Source of the DNA: an uncultured Oceanisphaera sp.
Lineage (GTDB): Bacteria; Pseudomonadota; Gammaproteobacteria; Enterobacterales; Aeromonadaceae
Length of the DNA: 57,524 bases
NCBI RefSeq assembly: GCF_947495715.1
Contig: NZ_CANLZU010000023.1
Location: forward strand, 1 to 57,524
Direction: 5' to 3'
A program made the position numbers and the translations under genes. How positions within the stretch are numbered: position 1 is the first letter of the stretch; every line of letters starts with the position of its first letter. Below are positions 7,968-17,278 of this stretch, in pieces. The notes beneath the pieces were generated by a model that saw only the letters and a program-made list of their open reading frames with translations, was not told where the DNA came from and searched no databases.

Positions 7968-7983
7968 TGTATGTTGGCATAAT
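7968..7983 (+). promoter_or_regulatory. Candidate Ter (Tus-binding) site in the tus leader
   Basis: TGTATGTTGGCATAAT shares the GTATGTTG half of the enterobacterial Ter consensus (GTATGTTGTAACTA), including the G at the critical GC(6) position, but diverges in the second half (GCATAA instead of TAACTA). It lies 4 bp before the proposed tus ATG. In E. coli the TerB site overlaps the tus promoter and lets Tus repress its own gene. The match is partial, so this is a candidate only. Confidence 0.4.
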
Positions 7984-7986
7984 GCT

Positions 7987-8901
7987 ATGTTTACTCCGGC
8001 AGCCCGGTTGCGTCATACCTTTAGTGAACTCGAAACGGCCATGGCGGCACTGGCCGATCTCATTAGCCAGGCAGCCGCCACGGCGCCGGTCAATGCCTGC
8101 TGCTTTCCCCTGCCCGAGGTGGCCAGTGGCGACGAGCACGAGCCGGTCACGCACATAGAGGTGTCCCGGCTCGATGGGGCGGCGGCCATCGCGGCCACGC
8201 TGGACGGTTATCGCCAGTGGTATATTCGGCCCGGCTGTTCGGCCAAGGCCAGTTTTCGCCTGCCCGGCTACCTGGTGCTGCCCTCGGCCCTCAAGCCACC
8301 ACTTGCGGAAGTGACCGACGCCATCAACCGGCTCAAGACAGAATTCAAGGCCCGGGTGCAGGAAACCGAGGGCCGCGATCAAAAGTTTGCCCTGGTGCAT
8401 GACACCCTGCCCGGCCTTATTACCCTGCAGGTTTACCGCCAGCTGGTATTGTTACCGCACCCGGTATCGCGGCTGGGCTTTACCTGGGCCAACAAGCAGA
8501 TCATCCAGAAAATAGACAAGGACAAACTGGTCAAGCAACTCACCGACGCCCGTTTGTCTCCGCCCCCGCTCACCGATGCCCAGACCTGGATACAGTGTGT
8601 GGACCGGGAAATCTACGACGTAAAGCGGCTGCCGCCGGGGGTCGAGCTGCGCCTGCGCCGACCGGTCAAGACCCACCCCATGGTCAATGTGCGCTGGCGT
8701 GAAGACATCACCCCGCGCCAGCAACAGGTCAAGGCGCACCTGCCGCTGTTGCTGTGTCAGGACGAGCCGCCGGCGGTCACCGCGCTCGGTAACTATCCGC
8801 CCGCCACCACCCGCAAGCGACGGGCCGCCCGCATCACCGACGAGCCGCTGATCCCCCGGCTGTATATCTACCCCTACCGGCCGGAGAAGAGTGAGCCATA
8901 A
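7987..8901 (+). CDS. tus: Tus: DNA replication terminus site-binding protein
   Basis: Tus binds Ter sites and arrests replication forks from one side, confining fork fusion to the terminus. The 304-aa product (E. coli Tus is 309 aa) shares many segments remembered from E. coli Tus: FPLPEV...DEH.P...IEV near residue 40, LPGLITL near 140, WANK.II near 165, and RPVK...P in the C-terminal DNA-binding region, ending with IPRLYIYPY. A longer frame starts with TTG at 7954, but the ATG at 7987 aligns with the E. coli N-terminus. No clear ribosome site precedes it, suggesting low expression. It lies between the integron integrase and aspC. Tus is best known from Enterobacterales and some plasmids, so its presence here is notable. 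Confidence 0.9.
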   Translation: MFTPAARLRHTFSELETAMAALADLISQAAATAPVNACCFPLPEVASGDEHEPVTHIEVSRLDGAAAIAATLDGYRQWYIRPGCSAKASFRLPGYLVLPSALKPPLAEVTDAINRLKTEFKARVQETEGRDQKFALVHDTLPGLITLQVYRQLVLLPHPVSRLGFTWANKQIIQKIDKDKLVKQLTDARLSPPPLTDAQTWIQCVDREIYDVKRLPPGVELRLRRPVKTHPMVNVRWREDITPRQQQVKAHLPLLLCQDEPPAVTALGNYPPATTRKRRAARITDEPLIPRLYIYPYRPEKSEP

Positions 8902-9196
8902 ACGGGATCCGGTCGCGGGCATCCATATCAAAAACCGAACATAGCGCAGGCTGAAACGGCGCCTGCGGCAACAAGACAAGATGCATTAACGCCGTGTATC
9001 GGATCTTGCGCTTCCATTGCCCTTGTGGTCACTCGTTGCCGGCGTTACCGGCTGCGGGCTCACCCCATAGATAAGAGGATCGGGGCAGATCCGGCACTGA
9101 AAGCCGTTTTTTAATGGGGCCGCAAGTGTTATAACTAGGGGCTGTCGCGATCTGCGACCCGAAAGACACTCTTTACTACAAGGATTTAACAAGACT

Positions 9197-10387
9197 ATGT
9201 TTGAGAAGGTCACTGCTGCACCGGCCGACCCCATCCTGGGCCTGACCGATGCTTTCCGCAAAGATCCCCGTACCGACAAAATCAACCTGGGCGTGGGCAT
9301 CTATAAAGACGAAGCCGGCCAGACTCCGGTACTGCGCTGCGTTAAAAAAGCCGAAGCCCGCCTGGTGCAAGAGCAAACCACCAAAAACTATCTCAGCATA
9401 GAAGGCGTCGAGGCCTACGGTAAGGTTGTGCAACAACTGCTGTTTGGCGCCGACTCTTCCATTATTGCCAGCCAGCGTGCCCGCACCGCCCAGGCCCCCG
9501 GTGGCACCGGTGCCCTGCGCATTGCCGGTGAGTTTATCGCTCGTCAGCTCGACACCAACACCATCTGGATCTCCAACCCCACCTGGGCCAACCACAGAGC
9601 CGTGTTTACCGCCGCCGGCCTGGAAGTGAAAGAGTACGGTTACTACAACGCCGACGCCAAGGATCTGGACTTTGACGCCATGCTGGCCGATCTGGCCCAT
9701 GCCAAGGCCGGTGATGTGGTGCTGCTGCACGGCTGCTGCCACAACCCGACCGGTATCGATCCCACCGCCGAGCAGTGGGAACAACTGGCCAAATTGTCTG
9801 CCGAAAAAGGCTGGCTGCCGCTGTTCGACTTCGCCTACCAGGGCTTTGCCAGGGGCATCGAAGAAGACGCCTTCGGCCTGCGGGTCTTTGCCGAGCATAA
9901 TGTCGAGCTGATGATTGCCAGCTCTTTCTCCAAGAACTTCGGTCTGTACAACGAGCGCGTGGGTGCCTTCACCCTGGTCGCCAAAGACGCCGATACCGCC
10001 AACACCTCGTTCAGCCAGGTGAAAGGCATTATCCGCGCCAACTACTCCAACCCGCCGTCTCATGGTGCCAACGTGGTTGCCATTGTGGCCAACGATCCCG
10101 AGCTGTATCAGGACTGGCTGGCGGAGCTGGCCGAAATGCGTGATCGCATTCAGGAAATGCGCACCCTGTTCGTGGAGAAGCTGTCCAGCCGCGGCGTGAA
10201 TAAAGACTTCAGCTTTATCGCCCGCCAGAACGGCATGTTCTCGTTCTCCGGTCTGAACAAGGATCAGGTGGCCCGCCTGAAAGACGAATTCGGCATTTAC
10301 ATCGTCGGCTCCGGCCGTATCAGCGTGGCCGGTATCACCAAGTCGAACATCGACGCCCTGTGTGACGCCATCGCCGCCATTATCTGA
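9197..10387 (+). CDS. aspC: Aspartate/aromatic aminotransferase
   Basis: This PLP enzyme transfers the amino group between glutamate and oxaloacetate (or aromatic keto acids) in the cytosol. The 396-aa sequence follows E. coli AspC throughout: [15 protein letters not shown] at the start, [37 protein letters not shown], and the PLP lysine in [15 protein letters not shown] near residue 246. A TATAACT sequence at 9130 is a likely -10 element. The gene is monocistronic, ending in a strong terminator. Distinguishing AspC from TyrB by eye is not certain, but the substrate-binding segments look AspC-like. Confidence 0.93.
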   Translation: MFEKVTAAPADPILGLTDAFRKDPRTDKINLGVGIYKDEAGQTPVLRCVKKAEARLVQEQTTKNYLSIEGVEAYGKVVQQLLFGADSSIIASQRARTAQAPGGTGALRIAGEFIARQLDTNTIWISNPTWANHRAVFTAAGLEVKEYGYYNADAKDLDFDAMLADLAHAKAGDVVLLHGCCHNPTGIDPTAEQWEQLAKLSAEKGWLPLFDFAYQGFARGIEEDAFGLRVFAEHNVELMIASSFSKNFGLYNERVGAFTLVAKDADTANTSFSQVKGIIRANYSNPPSHGANVVAIVANDPELYQDWLAELAEMRDRIQEMRTLFVEKLSSRGVNKDFSFIARQNGMFSFSGLNKDQVARLKDEFGIYIVGSGRISVAGITKSNIDALCDAIAAII

Positions 10388-10403
10388 TTACTCCATCAGA
10401 TAG

Positions 10404-10432
10404 CAAAAGGCCCCGCAGTGCGGGGCCTTTTT
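10404..10432 (+). terminator. Rho-independent terminator after aspC
   Basis: GGCCCCGC-AGT-GCGGGGCC hairpin followed by a T run and preceded by an A run. It could also serve the convergent diguanylate cyclase gene. Confidence 0.9.
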
Positions 10433-10501
10433 CGTTTATGGTCGCAACCGGTTCACGTATTCATTCCGGTCAGCACCTGCGCTCGCTCAAAACGACTGCC
10501 T

Positions 10502-12361
10502 CTATGGGCATTCGCTCCTTGCTTCATCGGCCAACCGGCAAACACGCCCTTTGCCCCCGGCCTTGGCACCGTACATGGCATTATCGGCGCGGCTCAACAG
10601 CTCGTCGGCACTGTCACCGTCTTGTGGATACACCGCAATGCCGATAGAGGCCGACACCTGCAGTTGATGCTCTCCCCAGGATAAGGGCGCAGACAATAGC
10701 GCCAGTATCGACTCGGCAATATCCCGGGTCACCTTCTCATCGTTAACCGAATCAAGCAGGATCACAAACTCGTCGCCGCCGATACGGGCGCAGCAATCGG
10801 TGGCGCGAAACCGGTTTATCAGCCGCTGGCCCAGCGCCGTCAACAAGGCATCGCCGGCGTCGTGGCCGTGGGTGTCGTTCAACATCTTGAAACCGTCCAA
10901 ATCGATAAACAACAGGGCAAAAGACTGTTGCTCACGCCGGGCCCGATGAATGCTGCGCATCAGCTGTTCATTGAGCAGGCTACGATTGGCCAGGCCGGTC
11001 AGGGAGTCGTGCAACGCCAGATACTGAATCTGTTCCTGCTGTTGCTGTCGTTCCAGAATCAGTGCCGTTAAATGTGAAATGCGCTGAATCACCATCTGCT
11101 CATGCAAGCCGGGATGGCTTTTATGACGAGGAAACACCGCCAACAGACTCTGAGACATTTGGGTACTGAGCTGAATCGGCATTAACCAGCAGCCGTTCAT
11201 CTCATAATCCCGTGCCAGCGTCAGCCAGGATTGCCAATGCGTACCGGGCTCTTTCGCCACAAAAACCTGCAACTGCCCCTGCTGCAACCCCGGCCGTAAT
11301 ACGCGCAGCAGGCTGTCGGTCTGCAGTTGATACAGCCGCTGCGAGAAGGACTCCGGCAACCCGGGAGCATGGTCAACCCGCAACCGCTCATTCGTGTCCA
11401 TCTGTAACACCGCCACCCGGCAGCAATCCAGTTGTCGTTCCAGTGCCAAACACAGATGAGTCAGTATGTTGGCGGGCTGCTCGCCGGCGGTCGCCATTTC
11501 CAGCATTTCCCGTTCCAGGCGCAACAGGGCGTCAGACCGCTCCCGCTCGGTAATGTCCTGTCCGGTATAGATCAGATAACGAAGCAGCTGATCACCGTCG
11601 CGCACCGCTTTTATGGTCCAGCGAACATGCATCGACTCTCCGCCGGCATTGCTCATGCGACAGGTAAACGGCCGGGGTTCATCATGGTGGCCGCGACCAT
11701 CCGGCAGGTGTTTGAGGCTGTCGAGACCCAGCAGCATTTTCAGCGGTTGGCCGTGTACTTCTTCTTCATTGACGCCGGTCTGCAACTCGCAACTGCGGTT
11801 GATGTTGACGATGCGGCCATGGGTGTCGGTCACCACCACCAGGGCACTGATGGTCTTGAGTACCGTATCGATAAACTGTTTTTCTTCGGTCAGTACCTGA
11901 TGCACCTTGCGCAGCGCCTGCTCTTTATCGCGCAAATGACGCTCGCGCCGCACCGCATTGGTGGTGTCGTGCAACTGCACCAGTGTCAGCCCTTCTGCAT
12001 CGTCCAGCGGGCGTAGCAGCATGGAATGATGAATCGGAGTGCGGGCACCGGACACGGTACGGCCATGCAACGGCAGTAGCTGGGTATGCAGCTGATGAGA
12101 CAGCAGACGAGACAAACGATGTTCGCAGGCATCACCAATCGCCGACAGCACCACGGGCGGCAAGGGGCCGTCAAACAACTGCTCCAACCGCTGGCCACCG
12201 GCCGTATCGGCATCAATGCCCGTATAGCGCACCAGCCACTGATTCCAGAATCGCACCCGTCGCTCACTGTCCAGCAGCATGATACCGCTTTCTATATAAT
12301 CCAGCGTCATCATGCTCATGTGCTGTCGGTTTGCTATCCGTGATGGATTCGTCATCGTCAT
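10502..12361 (-). CDS. Diguanylate cyclase with PAS and GAF-type sensor domains
   Basis: The 619-aa protein would make c-di-GMP from two GTP. Order: an N-terminal PAS domain (about 20-130), a second PAS domain (about 165-280, with VVTDTHGRIVNINRSCE), a GAF-like region (about 290-430), then a complete GGDEF domain (about 450-615) with the intact GGDEF signature and an RATD inhibitory I-site five residues before it. No EAL domain and no membrane segments were seen, so a soluble sensor-cyclase is expected. It is the last gene of a three-gene operon and overlaps the CheC-like gene by ATGA, so it is translationally coupled. The ligand of the sensor domains is unknown. Confidence 0.9.
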   Translation of the reverse strand: MTMTNPSRIANRQHMSMMTLDYIESGIMLLDSERRVRFWNQWLVRYTGIDADTAGGQRLEQLFDGPLPPVVLSAIGDACEHRLSRLLSHQLHTQLLPLHGRTVSGARTPIHHSMLLRPLDDAEGLTLVQLHDTTNAVRRERHLRDKEQALRKVHQVLTEEKQFIDTVLKTISALVVVTDTHGRIVNINRSCELQTGVNEEEVHGQPLKMLLGLDSLKHLPDGRGHHDEPRPFTCRMSNAGGESMHVRWTIKAVRDGDQLLRYLIYTGQDITERERSDALLRLEREMLEMATAGEQPANILTHLCLALERQLDCCRVAVLQMDTNERLRVDHAPGLPESFSQRLYQLQTDSLLRVLRPGLQQGQLQVFVAKEPGTHWQSWLTLARDYEMNGCWLMPIQLSTQMSQSLLAVFPRHKSHPGLHEQMVIQRISHLTALILERQQQQEQIQYLALHDSLTGLANRSLLNEQLMRSIHRARREQQSFALLFIDLDGFKMLNDTHGHDAGDALLTALGQRLINRFRATDCCARIGGDEFVILLDSVNDEKVTRDIAESILALLSAPLSWGEHQLQVSASIGIAVYPQDGDSADELLSRADNAMYGAKAGGKGRVCRLADEARSECP

Positions 12362-12984
12362 TGCGTCAGTTCGGCCAGATAAAGGCGCAGCGCCTCAATA
12401 AAGGCATCCGCCGAATGCAAATCGATAAGAAACGCCAGGTACCCCTGCAGATCATTCGCACGCAGGCTGAAATCAATCTGCACCAGCATGATCATGCAGC
12501 TGTCACCCTGACCGTGCGACGATAGCCGGTTCAGCAGGTGCGGCGTATCCACATTGAATGCCTGGGGCAGATCGGTCTGAATTTGCCGGTTCAGCAGGTT
12601 GGCCAGGGTCGCCAGACAGTTGTTGAGCAGAATATTGCCAAGCTCGGCCAGGGTTTCCTGCTCCAGCTCGGTAATTTCGTCCGCCGACATGTCTGCACCC
12701 AATATGGCCCGTACCAGTTCAAGGCTGCGCTCTTCGGGAAACAGCAGGGCCGCCCGGCCACTCATGAAGCCCTGAAAATCCTGCATCACCCCCGCCAGCA
12801 AGTCCGGCATGGAACGGCAAAAAATTTCCTTGGCATCGGCAGACTCGAGAAACTGCAGCCTGGGCACCGACAGCAGCACTTCGTCCTGTACCAGTTGCGA
12901 CAGCGCACTCGCGGCACGACCGACGCCAATGTTCATCAGTTCGACGATGACATCATGCTCATCGTCGGTCAGCACCCATGTCAT
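12358..12984 (-). CDS. CheC-like chemotaxis phosphatase family protein
   Basis: CheC/CheX/FliY-family proteins dephosphorylate response regulators such as CheY-P. The 208-aa protein has both family helices with the catalytic acidic/Asn pair: ELMNIGVGRAASAL near residue 15 and ELGNILLNNCLATL near 115. This duplicated layout is that of CheC. It overlaps the upstream response-regulator gene and the downstream cyclase gene by ATGA each. The context suggests it resets the adjacent regulator and thereby influences c-di-GMP signalling. No chemoreceptor or CheA gene is near. Confidence 0.85.
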   Translation of the reverse strand: MTWVLTDDEHDVIVELMNIGVGRAASALSQLVQDEVLLSVPRLQFLESADAKEIFCRSMPDLLAGVMQDFQGFMSGRAALLFPEERSLELVRAILGADMSADEITELEQETLAELGNILLNNCLATLANLLNRQIQTDLPQAFNVDTPHLLNRLSSHGQGDSCMIMLVQIDFSLRANDLQGYLAFLIDLHSADAFIEALRLYLAELTQ

Positions 12985-13352
12985 GCGACGCCCTCGATAA
13001 ACCGGGCCAGATCGTCCGGACGCGTCGGTTTTCCCAGAAAGGCCATGCCCAGCTCTTGCGCCCGTTGCATCAGGGCGTCCTGAATATTGGCCGTCACCAG
13101 CGCCAGTTTCATGGTTGGATGACTTTGACCAAACTCGATGGCGAGCGCTATGCCATCCCGCCCGGGCATATTGAAATCGATCAGCGCCGCATCGGCCTGT
13201 CGCTCCTGCATCAGCGCCTGCGCTTCGTCTGCCGACGCCGCCTGTAATATCTCGAATTCAAGGGGAAGGGCGTTCAGTTGACGCATCAGGCTGAGGCGAG
13301 CAACCTTGCTGTCATCGACCAACAGCAAGGTCATGGCGCGGGTGTGACTCAT
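12981..13352 (-). CDS. Single-domain (CheY-like) response regulator
   Basis: The receiver domain is complete: acidic pocket LLVDDSKVAR near residues 9-17, phospho-acceptor Asp in ALIDFNMPGRDG near 57, Thr in LVTAN, and Lys in FLGKPTRPDD. No output domain follows, so it acts like CheY through partners. The start at 13352 (MSHTRAMT) is preferred to the longer frame because GGAAA lies upstream and the receiver fold begins soon after. It is the first gene of the regulator-CheC-cyclase operon, with 4-bp overlaps, and is probably the substrate of the CheC-like protein. Confidence 0.87.
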   Translation of the reverse strand: MSHTRAMTLLLVDDSKVARLSLMRQLNALPLEFEILQAASADEAQALMQERQADAALIDFNMPGRDGIALAIEFGQSHPTMKLALVTANIQDALMQRAQELGMAFLGKPTRPDDLARFIEGVA

Positions 13353-13590
13353 TGAAGTTTCCAAAACGGGAGTAAATAACAAGTCGACCATTATAAAGAA
13401 AAGCCACGATATTTAAATGGTTATAGATCAATCATTAACCGAACAACCGGTTCTCGATGAAGCGGCCGCGCTAACAGAGCCGACATACCGACACGACTCC
13501 CCGGCCACTCGGCGACAGGATGCTGGAGCAGGGTTGAAAACTGTCGTAGTATCAAGCACTCACTGCTAGTATTCCGGAGGCGTCCCCTCA

Positions 13591-14967
13591 TTGCCTGAAG
13601 AAAAATTGCCCGAAGAAAACAGTACCGCACCGGCCCCCACCGCGCATCGACATGGTCGCCCCACCGTGTCGCGGCGGCGCTTGCGCGTGTGTCGGGAATG
13701 CGATCTCTTGCTGGCGTTGCCATCGCTCAAGTCGGGTGAAAAAGCCGATTGTCCGCGCTGCGGCCACACCCTGGTGCGCCGACATACCAACCCGGCCGAG
13801 CGCAGCCTGGCGCTGGCCATCGCGACCCTGATCACCCTGGCCCTGTCGGTGGCCTTTCCCTTTATCAGTTTCGACATCAGCGGCATCGGTAATCGTATCG
13901 AGCTGACCGAAACCGCCTCGACCCTCATCGGCATGCATCAACCTCTGGTGGCCCTGAGCGTGTTGCTTACCGTGATAGTGCTGCCCACCATCTATCTGCT
14001 GAGCCTCACCTGGCTGTGCCTGGGGTTGATTCTGCAGCGACCCCTGCCCCGCAGCCGACAGCTGGCCCGCACCCTGCGTCATGTGACCCCCTGGATGATG
14101 GCCGATGTGTTCGTGATCGGCACCCTGGTCAGCCTGATCAAAATCATCGGCATGGCTCACGTCGAGCTGGGGCTGTCGTTCTGGTCCTTCTGTGTCTACG
14201 CCCTCTTGCTGCTGCTGACCACCCAGTCGGTGGACAGCGACTGGCTGTGGTTTTCGCTCGATAAAGAGCCCCTGGCGCCGTCCGGCGTCAGAGTGGGCGT
14301 GGCCGCCTCCGAACAGGGTCTCTGCGGCTGCCACACCTGCGGCCTGGTCAATCGGCTGCCACCAGGCGGCAAGGGCCGCTGCCGACGGTGCGGCGAGCCG
14401 CTGCATCCTTATCACGCCGGTAATCAGGTCACCCTGGCGCTGCTGGTCGCCTCGGTGGTGATGTACCTGCCGGCCAACCTCTACCCCATCATGATCACCA
14501 CGTCACTGGGCGATACCACGCCTTCTACCATCATCGGCGGCGTGTTGTTGTTTCTCCAGGACGGAGACTTTCCCATTGCCATGATCATCTTTGTCGCCAG
14601 CGTGCTGGTGCCGGTCAGCAAGATGCTGGCCCTGCTGTGGCTCTGTTATGTGGTGCGCCGGCAACAGCGCCCCCTGAGCCAGATGAGCCGTATTCGCCTC
14701 TATCGCATTACCGAATTTATCGGCCGCTGGTCCATGGTGGACGTGTTTGTGGTCGCCATTCTGGTGGCATTGATCCGTAACGGCTCCATCATGTCCATCG
14801 AGCCCGGCGCCGGTGCCCTGGCCTTTACCACAGTGGTGGTACTGACCATGCTGGCGGCCATGATGTTCGACCCGCGCAGCATCTGGCAGGGCGCCGGCTC
14901 ACCCACTCCCCCGGACTTATCTGCTACCGGACCTCAGGGTCCATCCAAGGAATCTTCTCATGTCTGA
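13591..14967 (+). CDS. pqiA: PqiA: paraquat-inducible inner-membrane protein
   Basis: PqiA is the membrane part of the PqiABC system, which bridges inner and outer membrane and supports envelope integrity. The 458-aa protein has two similar halves, each opening with a Cys4 zinc ribbon (CRECDLL...CPRCG and CHTCGLV...CRRCG) followed by four membrane helices, with YLPANLYPIMI typical of the family. No ATG is available near the proper N-terminus; the TTG at 13591 with GGAGG 10 nt upstream is the likely start. The last 8 bp overlap pqiB. Confidence 0.92.
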   Translation: MPEEKLPEENSTAPAPTAHRHGRPTVSRRRLRVCRECDLLLALPSLKSGEKADCPRCGHTLVRRHTNPAERSLALAIATLITLALSVAFPFISFDISGIGNRIELTETASTLIGMHQPLVALSVLLTVIVLPTIYLLSLTWLCLGLILQRPLPRSRQLARTLRHVTPWMMADVFVIGTLVSLIKIIGMAHVELGLSFWSFCVYALLLLLTTQSVDSDWLWFSLDKEPLAPSGVRVGVAASEQGLCGCHTCGLVNRLPPGGKGRCRRCGEPLHPYHAGNQVTLALLVASVVMYLPANLYPIMITTSLGDTTPSTIIGGVLLFLQDGDFPIAMIIFVASVLVPVSKMLALLWLCYVVRRQQRPLSQMSRIRLYRITEFIGRWSMVDVFVVAILVALIRNGSIMSIEPGAGALAFTTVVVLTMLAAMMFDPRSIWQGAGSPTPPDLSATGPQGPSKESSHV

Positions 14968-16597
14968 CCCCGTGCGCGCCGAACGACGGCCCCAGCGTTC
15001 TCTTTCTCCCATCTGGATAGTGCCTCTGGTGGCCCTGCTGATTGGCGCCTGGATGATTTACGATAACCTGAGCAAGCTGGGCCCGACCATCACCCTGATC
15101 ATGGATAATGCCGAAGGCATCGAAGCCGGCAAGACCCTGATCAAGACCCGCAATGTGGAAGTGGGCCGGGTAGAGAAAGTCCGGCTGTCGGACGATCTCG
15201 AACATGCGGAGATCACCGCCCGCATGAGCCCCCAGGCAGAAGACATGCTCAACGAGGATACCCGGTTCTGGGTGGTCAAGCCGCGCATCGGTCGCGAGGG
15301 CGTCAGCGGCCTGGGCACCGTGTTGTCCGGGGCCTACATTCAGCTGTTGCCCGGTAGCAGCGAAGAGACCAAAGAGATATTCGACGTGCTGGAGCAACCG
15401 CCGGTGGCGCCGCCCGATGCGGAAGGGTTGCGCATCAACCTGATAAGCCAGGTGGGTAATGCCATTTCCACCGGCGATCCCGTGACCTATCAGGGGTATA
15501 CGGTCGGCCGGGTGGAAGACAGCCATTTCGATCCGGAAAAGCGGGAAATGCGCCATCGGCTTTATATCCAGTCTCCCTACGAGGTACTGGTCACCAGCAC
15601 CACCCGTTTCTGGACCGCCTCCGGGGTGGATGTGCGGCTGGACTCGGAAGGGTTCAAGGTGAATGTCGCTTCGCTGGAGTCGCTGATCGGCGGTGGCATC
15701 ACCTTCGGCGTGCCCGAAAATGCCTCTATCGGCCGCCAGGCCAGGGAAGGCGCCAACTACGTGCTGTTCAACGATGAAGACAGTGCAAAAGAAGGCCGCT
15801 ATGGCCAGTATCTGGAATATGTGATGCTGGTAGACGATACGGTGCGTGGCCTGAGCCCCGGCGCCCCGGTGGAATACCGGGGGGTGCGCATCGGTACCGT
15901 GGTCAGCGTGCCCTGGAACTTTACCGCGCCTCAGCCCGACTCGCTCAGCCGCTTTGCCATTCCGGTGCTGATCCGCATCGAACCCCAGCGCTTCGACGAC
16001 ACCGAGCAGGACGTGGATACAGAACAGTGGCAACAGCGGCTGGATCGCATGTTTGATCATGGCCTGCGCGCCTCGCTCAAGGCCGGTAACCTACTTACCG
16101 GTGCCCTGTTTGTGGATCTCAACTTCTATAAAGACGCGGTGCCCTTTCAGCGTATGACCTTTGTGCAAAAACAGGTGTTTCCCACCACCTCCGGTGGCTT
16201 CGCCCAGATTGAACAGAAGGTGTCCAACCTGCTGGACAAGCTGAACAAGCTGCAAATTGAGCCGGTGCTGGACACCCTCAACCAGACCCTGGCCAGCACC
16301 CAGAAGACCATGGACAAGGTCAACGGCATTGCCACCTCGGTCGATGCATTACTGGCGGACCCGGCCACCAGCCAGCTGCCGGAAAACGTGAACACCACCA
16401 TGCGCCAGTTGCGCGATACCCTGCAGGGCTTTGCTCCCGACTCGCAGGGCTACCACGAGCTGACCCAGACCCTGTCGCGACTGGAAAAACTGATGCGGGA
16501 TCTGCAGCCGGTGGTACGTACCCTGAACGATCAGCCCAACGCGCTGATCTTTGACAAGAAACTCACCGAAGACCCACAACCGAGGGCCAACAAATGA
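14960..16597 (+). CDS. pqiB: PqiB: MCE-domain intermembrane tunnel protein
   Basis: PqiB forms a hexameric tube across the periplasm for lipid movement. At 545 aa it has one N-terminal membrane helix (IWIVPLVALLIGAWMIY) and three MCE modules (starting near residues 40, 160 and 285; for example GIEAGKT.IK.RNVEVG and GLSPGAPVEYRGVRIG), then a long C-terminal helical segment (about 410-530) that forms the needle in the E. coli protein. It overlaps pqiA by 8 bp and pqiC by 4 bp, so the three proteins are co-expressed. Confidence 0.94.
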   Translation: MSDPVRAERRPQRSLSPIWIVPLVALLIGAWMIYDNLSKLGPTITLIMDNAEGIEAGKTLIKTRNVEVGRVEKVRLSDDLEHAEITARMSPQAEDMLNEDTRFWVVKPRIGREGVSGLGTVLSGAYIQLLPGSSEETKEIFDVLEQPPVAPPDAEGLRINLISQVGNAISTGDPVTYQGYTVGRVEDSHFDPEKREMRHRLYIQSPYEVLVTSTTRFWTASGVDVRLDSEGFKVNVASLESLIGGGITFGVPENASIGRQAREGANYVLFNDEDSAKEGRYGQYLEYVMLVDDTVRGLSPGAPVEYRGVRIGTVVSVPWNFTAPQPDSLSRFAIPVLIRIEPQRFDDTEQDVDTEQWQQRLDRMFDHGLRASLKAGNLLTGALFVDLNFYKDAVPFQRMTFVQKQVFPTTSGGFAQIEQKVSNLLDKLNKLQIEPVLDTLNQTLASTQKTMDKVNGIATSVDALLADPATSQLPENVNTTMRQLRDTLQGFAPDSQGYHELTQTLSRLEKLMRDLQPVVRTLNDQPNALIFDKKLTEDPQPRANK

Positions 16598-17211
16598 TAA
16601 CGACTTTTCGCAGCAAGCCGACGTTACTGCCCGGCCTGATATTCAGCCTGCTGCTCGGCCCCTTGCTGCTGGGCCTGAGCGGGTGCGCCGGCAGCGATGC
16701 CGCGCCAGCCAGCTATTTGCTGCCGTCCACCACACCAGCAAAGCAATACCCACATGCCCTGGCCATTAGCGTGGCGCCGGTCGGCATCGCCGGTCATCTG
16801 GACAGTGAGGGTATCGTGATGCAGTTGAACGATATCGAGGTATATCAGGCGCGCCAGCACCTGTGGGCCGAAGATATTGGCGAGCAACTGCAGCAACGGC
16901 TCACGCAGCGGCTGACGCTCAGCCTGCCCCGGTCGCAGGTGGTGGGCAAAGGCCAACCGATGTTGGAGGGCGTACCGGTAAGGGACGTCCGAATTCGGAT
17001 GAGTCGTTTTCAGGGCCATCATGACGGCATGGCGCTGGCCGAGGGCCAATGGCAACTGCTGGATGGCAGCGGTCGCCTGCTTAAACAGACCGGTTTTCGG
17101 GTAGAACAACCGCTGACCGAAGACGGCTATCCGGCCCTGGTACGCGCCCTGGCCACCGCCTGGGATCGGGTCGCCGATCAGCTGGCGGCAGAGCTTGACC
17201 GACAGGGCTGA
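16594..17211 (+). CDS. pqiC: PqiC: outer-membrane lipoprotein of the Pqi system
   Basis: The ATG overlaps the pqiB stop (ATGA). The 205-aa product has a signal with lipobox LGLSGCAGS (Cys about residue 31) and an ABC-type transport auxiliary (YmbA/PqiC, DUF330) body: SYLLP near the mature start, ISVAPV..A..L, and conserved WAEDIGEQLQQRL. It anchors the PqiB tube at the outer membrane in E. coli. The hydrophobic signal is longer than usual. Confidence 0.9.
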   Translation: MITTFRSKPTLLPGLIFSLLLGPLLLGLSGCAGSDAAPASYLLPSTTPAKQYPHALAISVAPVGIAGHLDSEGIVMQLNDIEVYQARQHLWAEDIGEQLQQRLTQRLTLSLPRSQVVGKGQPMLEGVPVRDVRIRMSRFQGHHDGMALAEGQWQLLDGSGRLLKQTGFRVEQPLTEDGYPALVRALATAWDRVADQLAAELDRQG

Positions 17212-17215
17212 GTAT

Positions 17216-17262
17216 TACCTGCCGCTACCAAGCCTGCCGGCTGAAGCGGCAGCTACGGGCAT
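17216..17262. repeat. Hairpin repeat with TGAA loop, CTACG flank
   Basis: CTGCCG pairs with CGGCAG around GCTGAAGC, followed by CTACGGG. It belongs to the dispersed TTCA/TGAA-loop family in this window. It lies between the convergent pqiC and mscS-like genes. Confidence 0.5.
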
Positions 17263-17278
17263 AACACCGATATCAGGA

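Noticed and set aside
7954-7986. Extended tus start at the TTG codon
   Set aside because: The ATG at 7987 aligns with the E. coli Tus N-terminus, and the extension would translate the Ter-like site.
9127-9137. Second Ter-like sequence (GTTATAACTA) between tus and aspC
   Set aside because: It matches only the distal half of the Ter consensus and lacks the critical G; TATAACT is better explained as the aspC -10 element.
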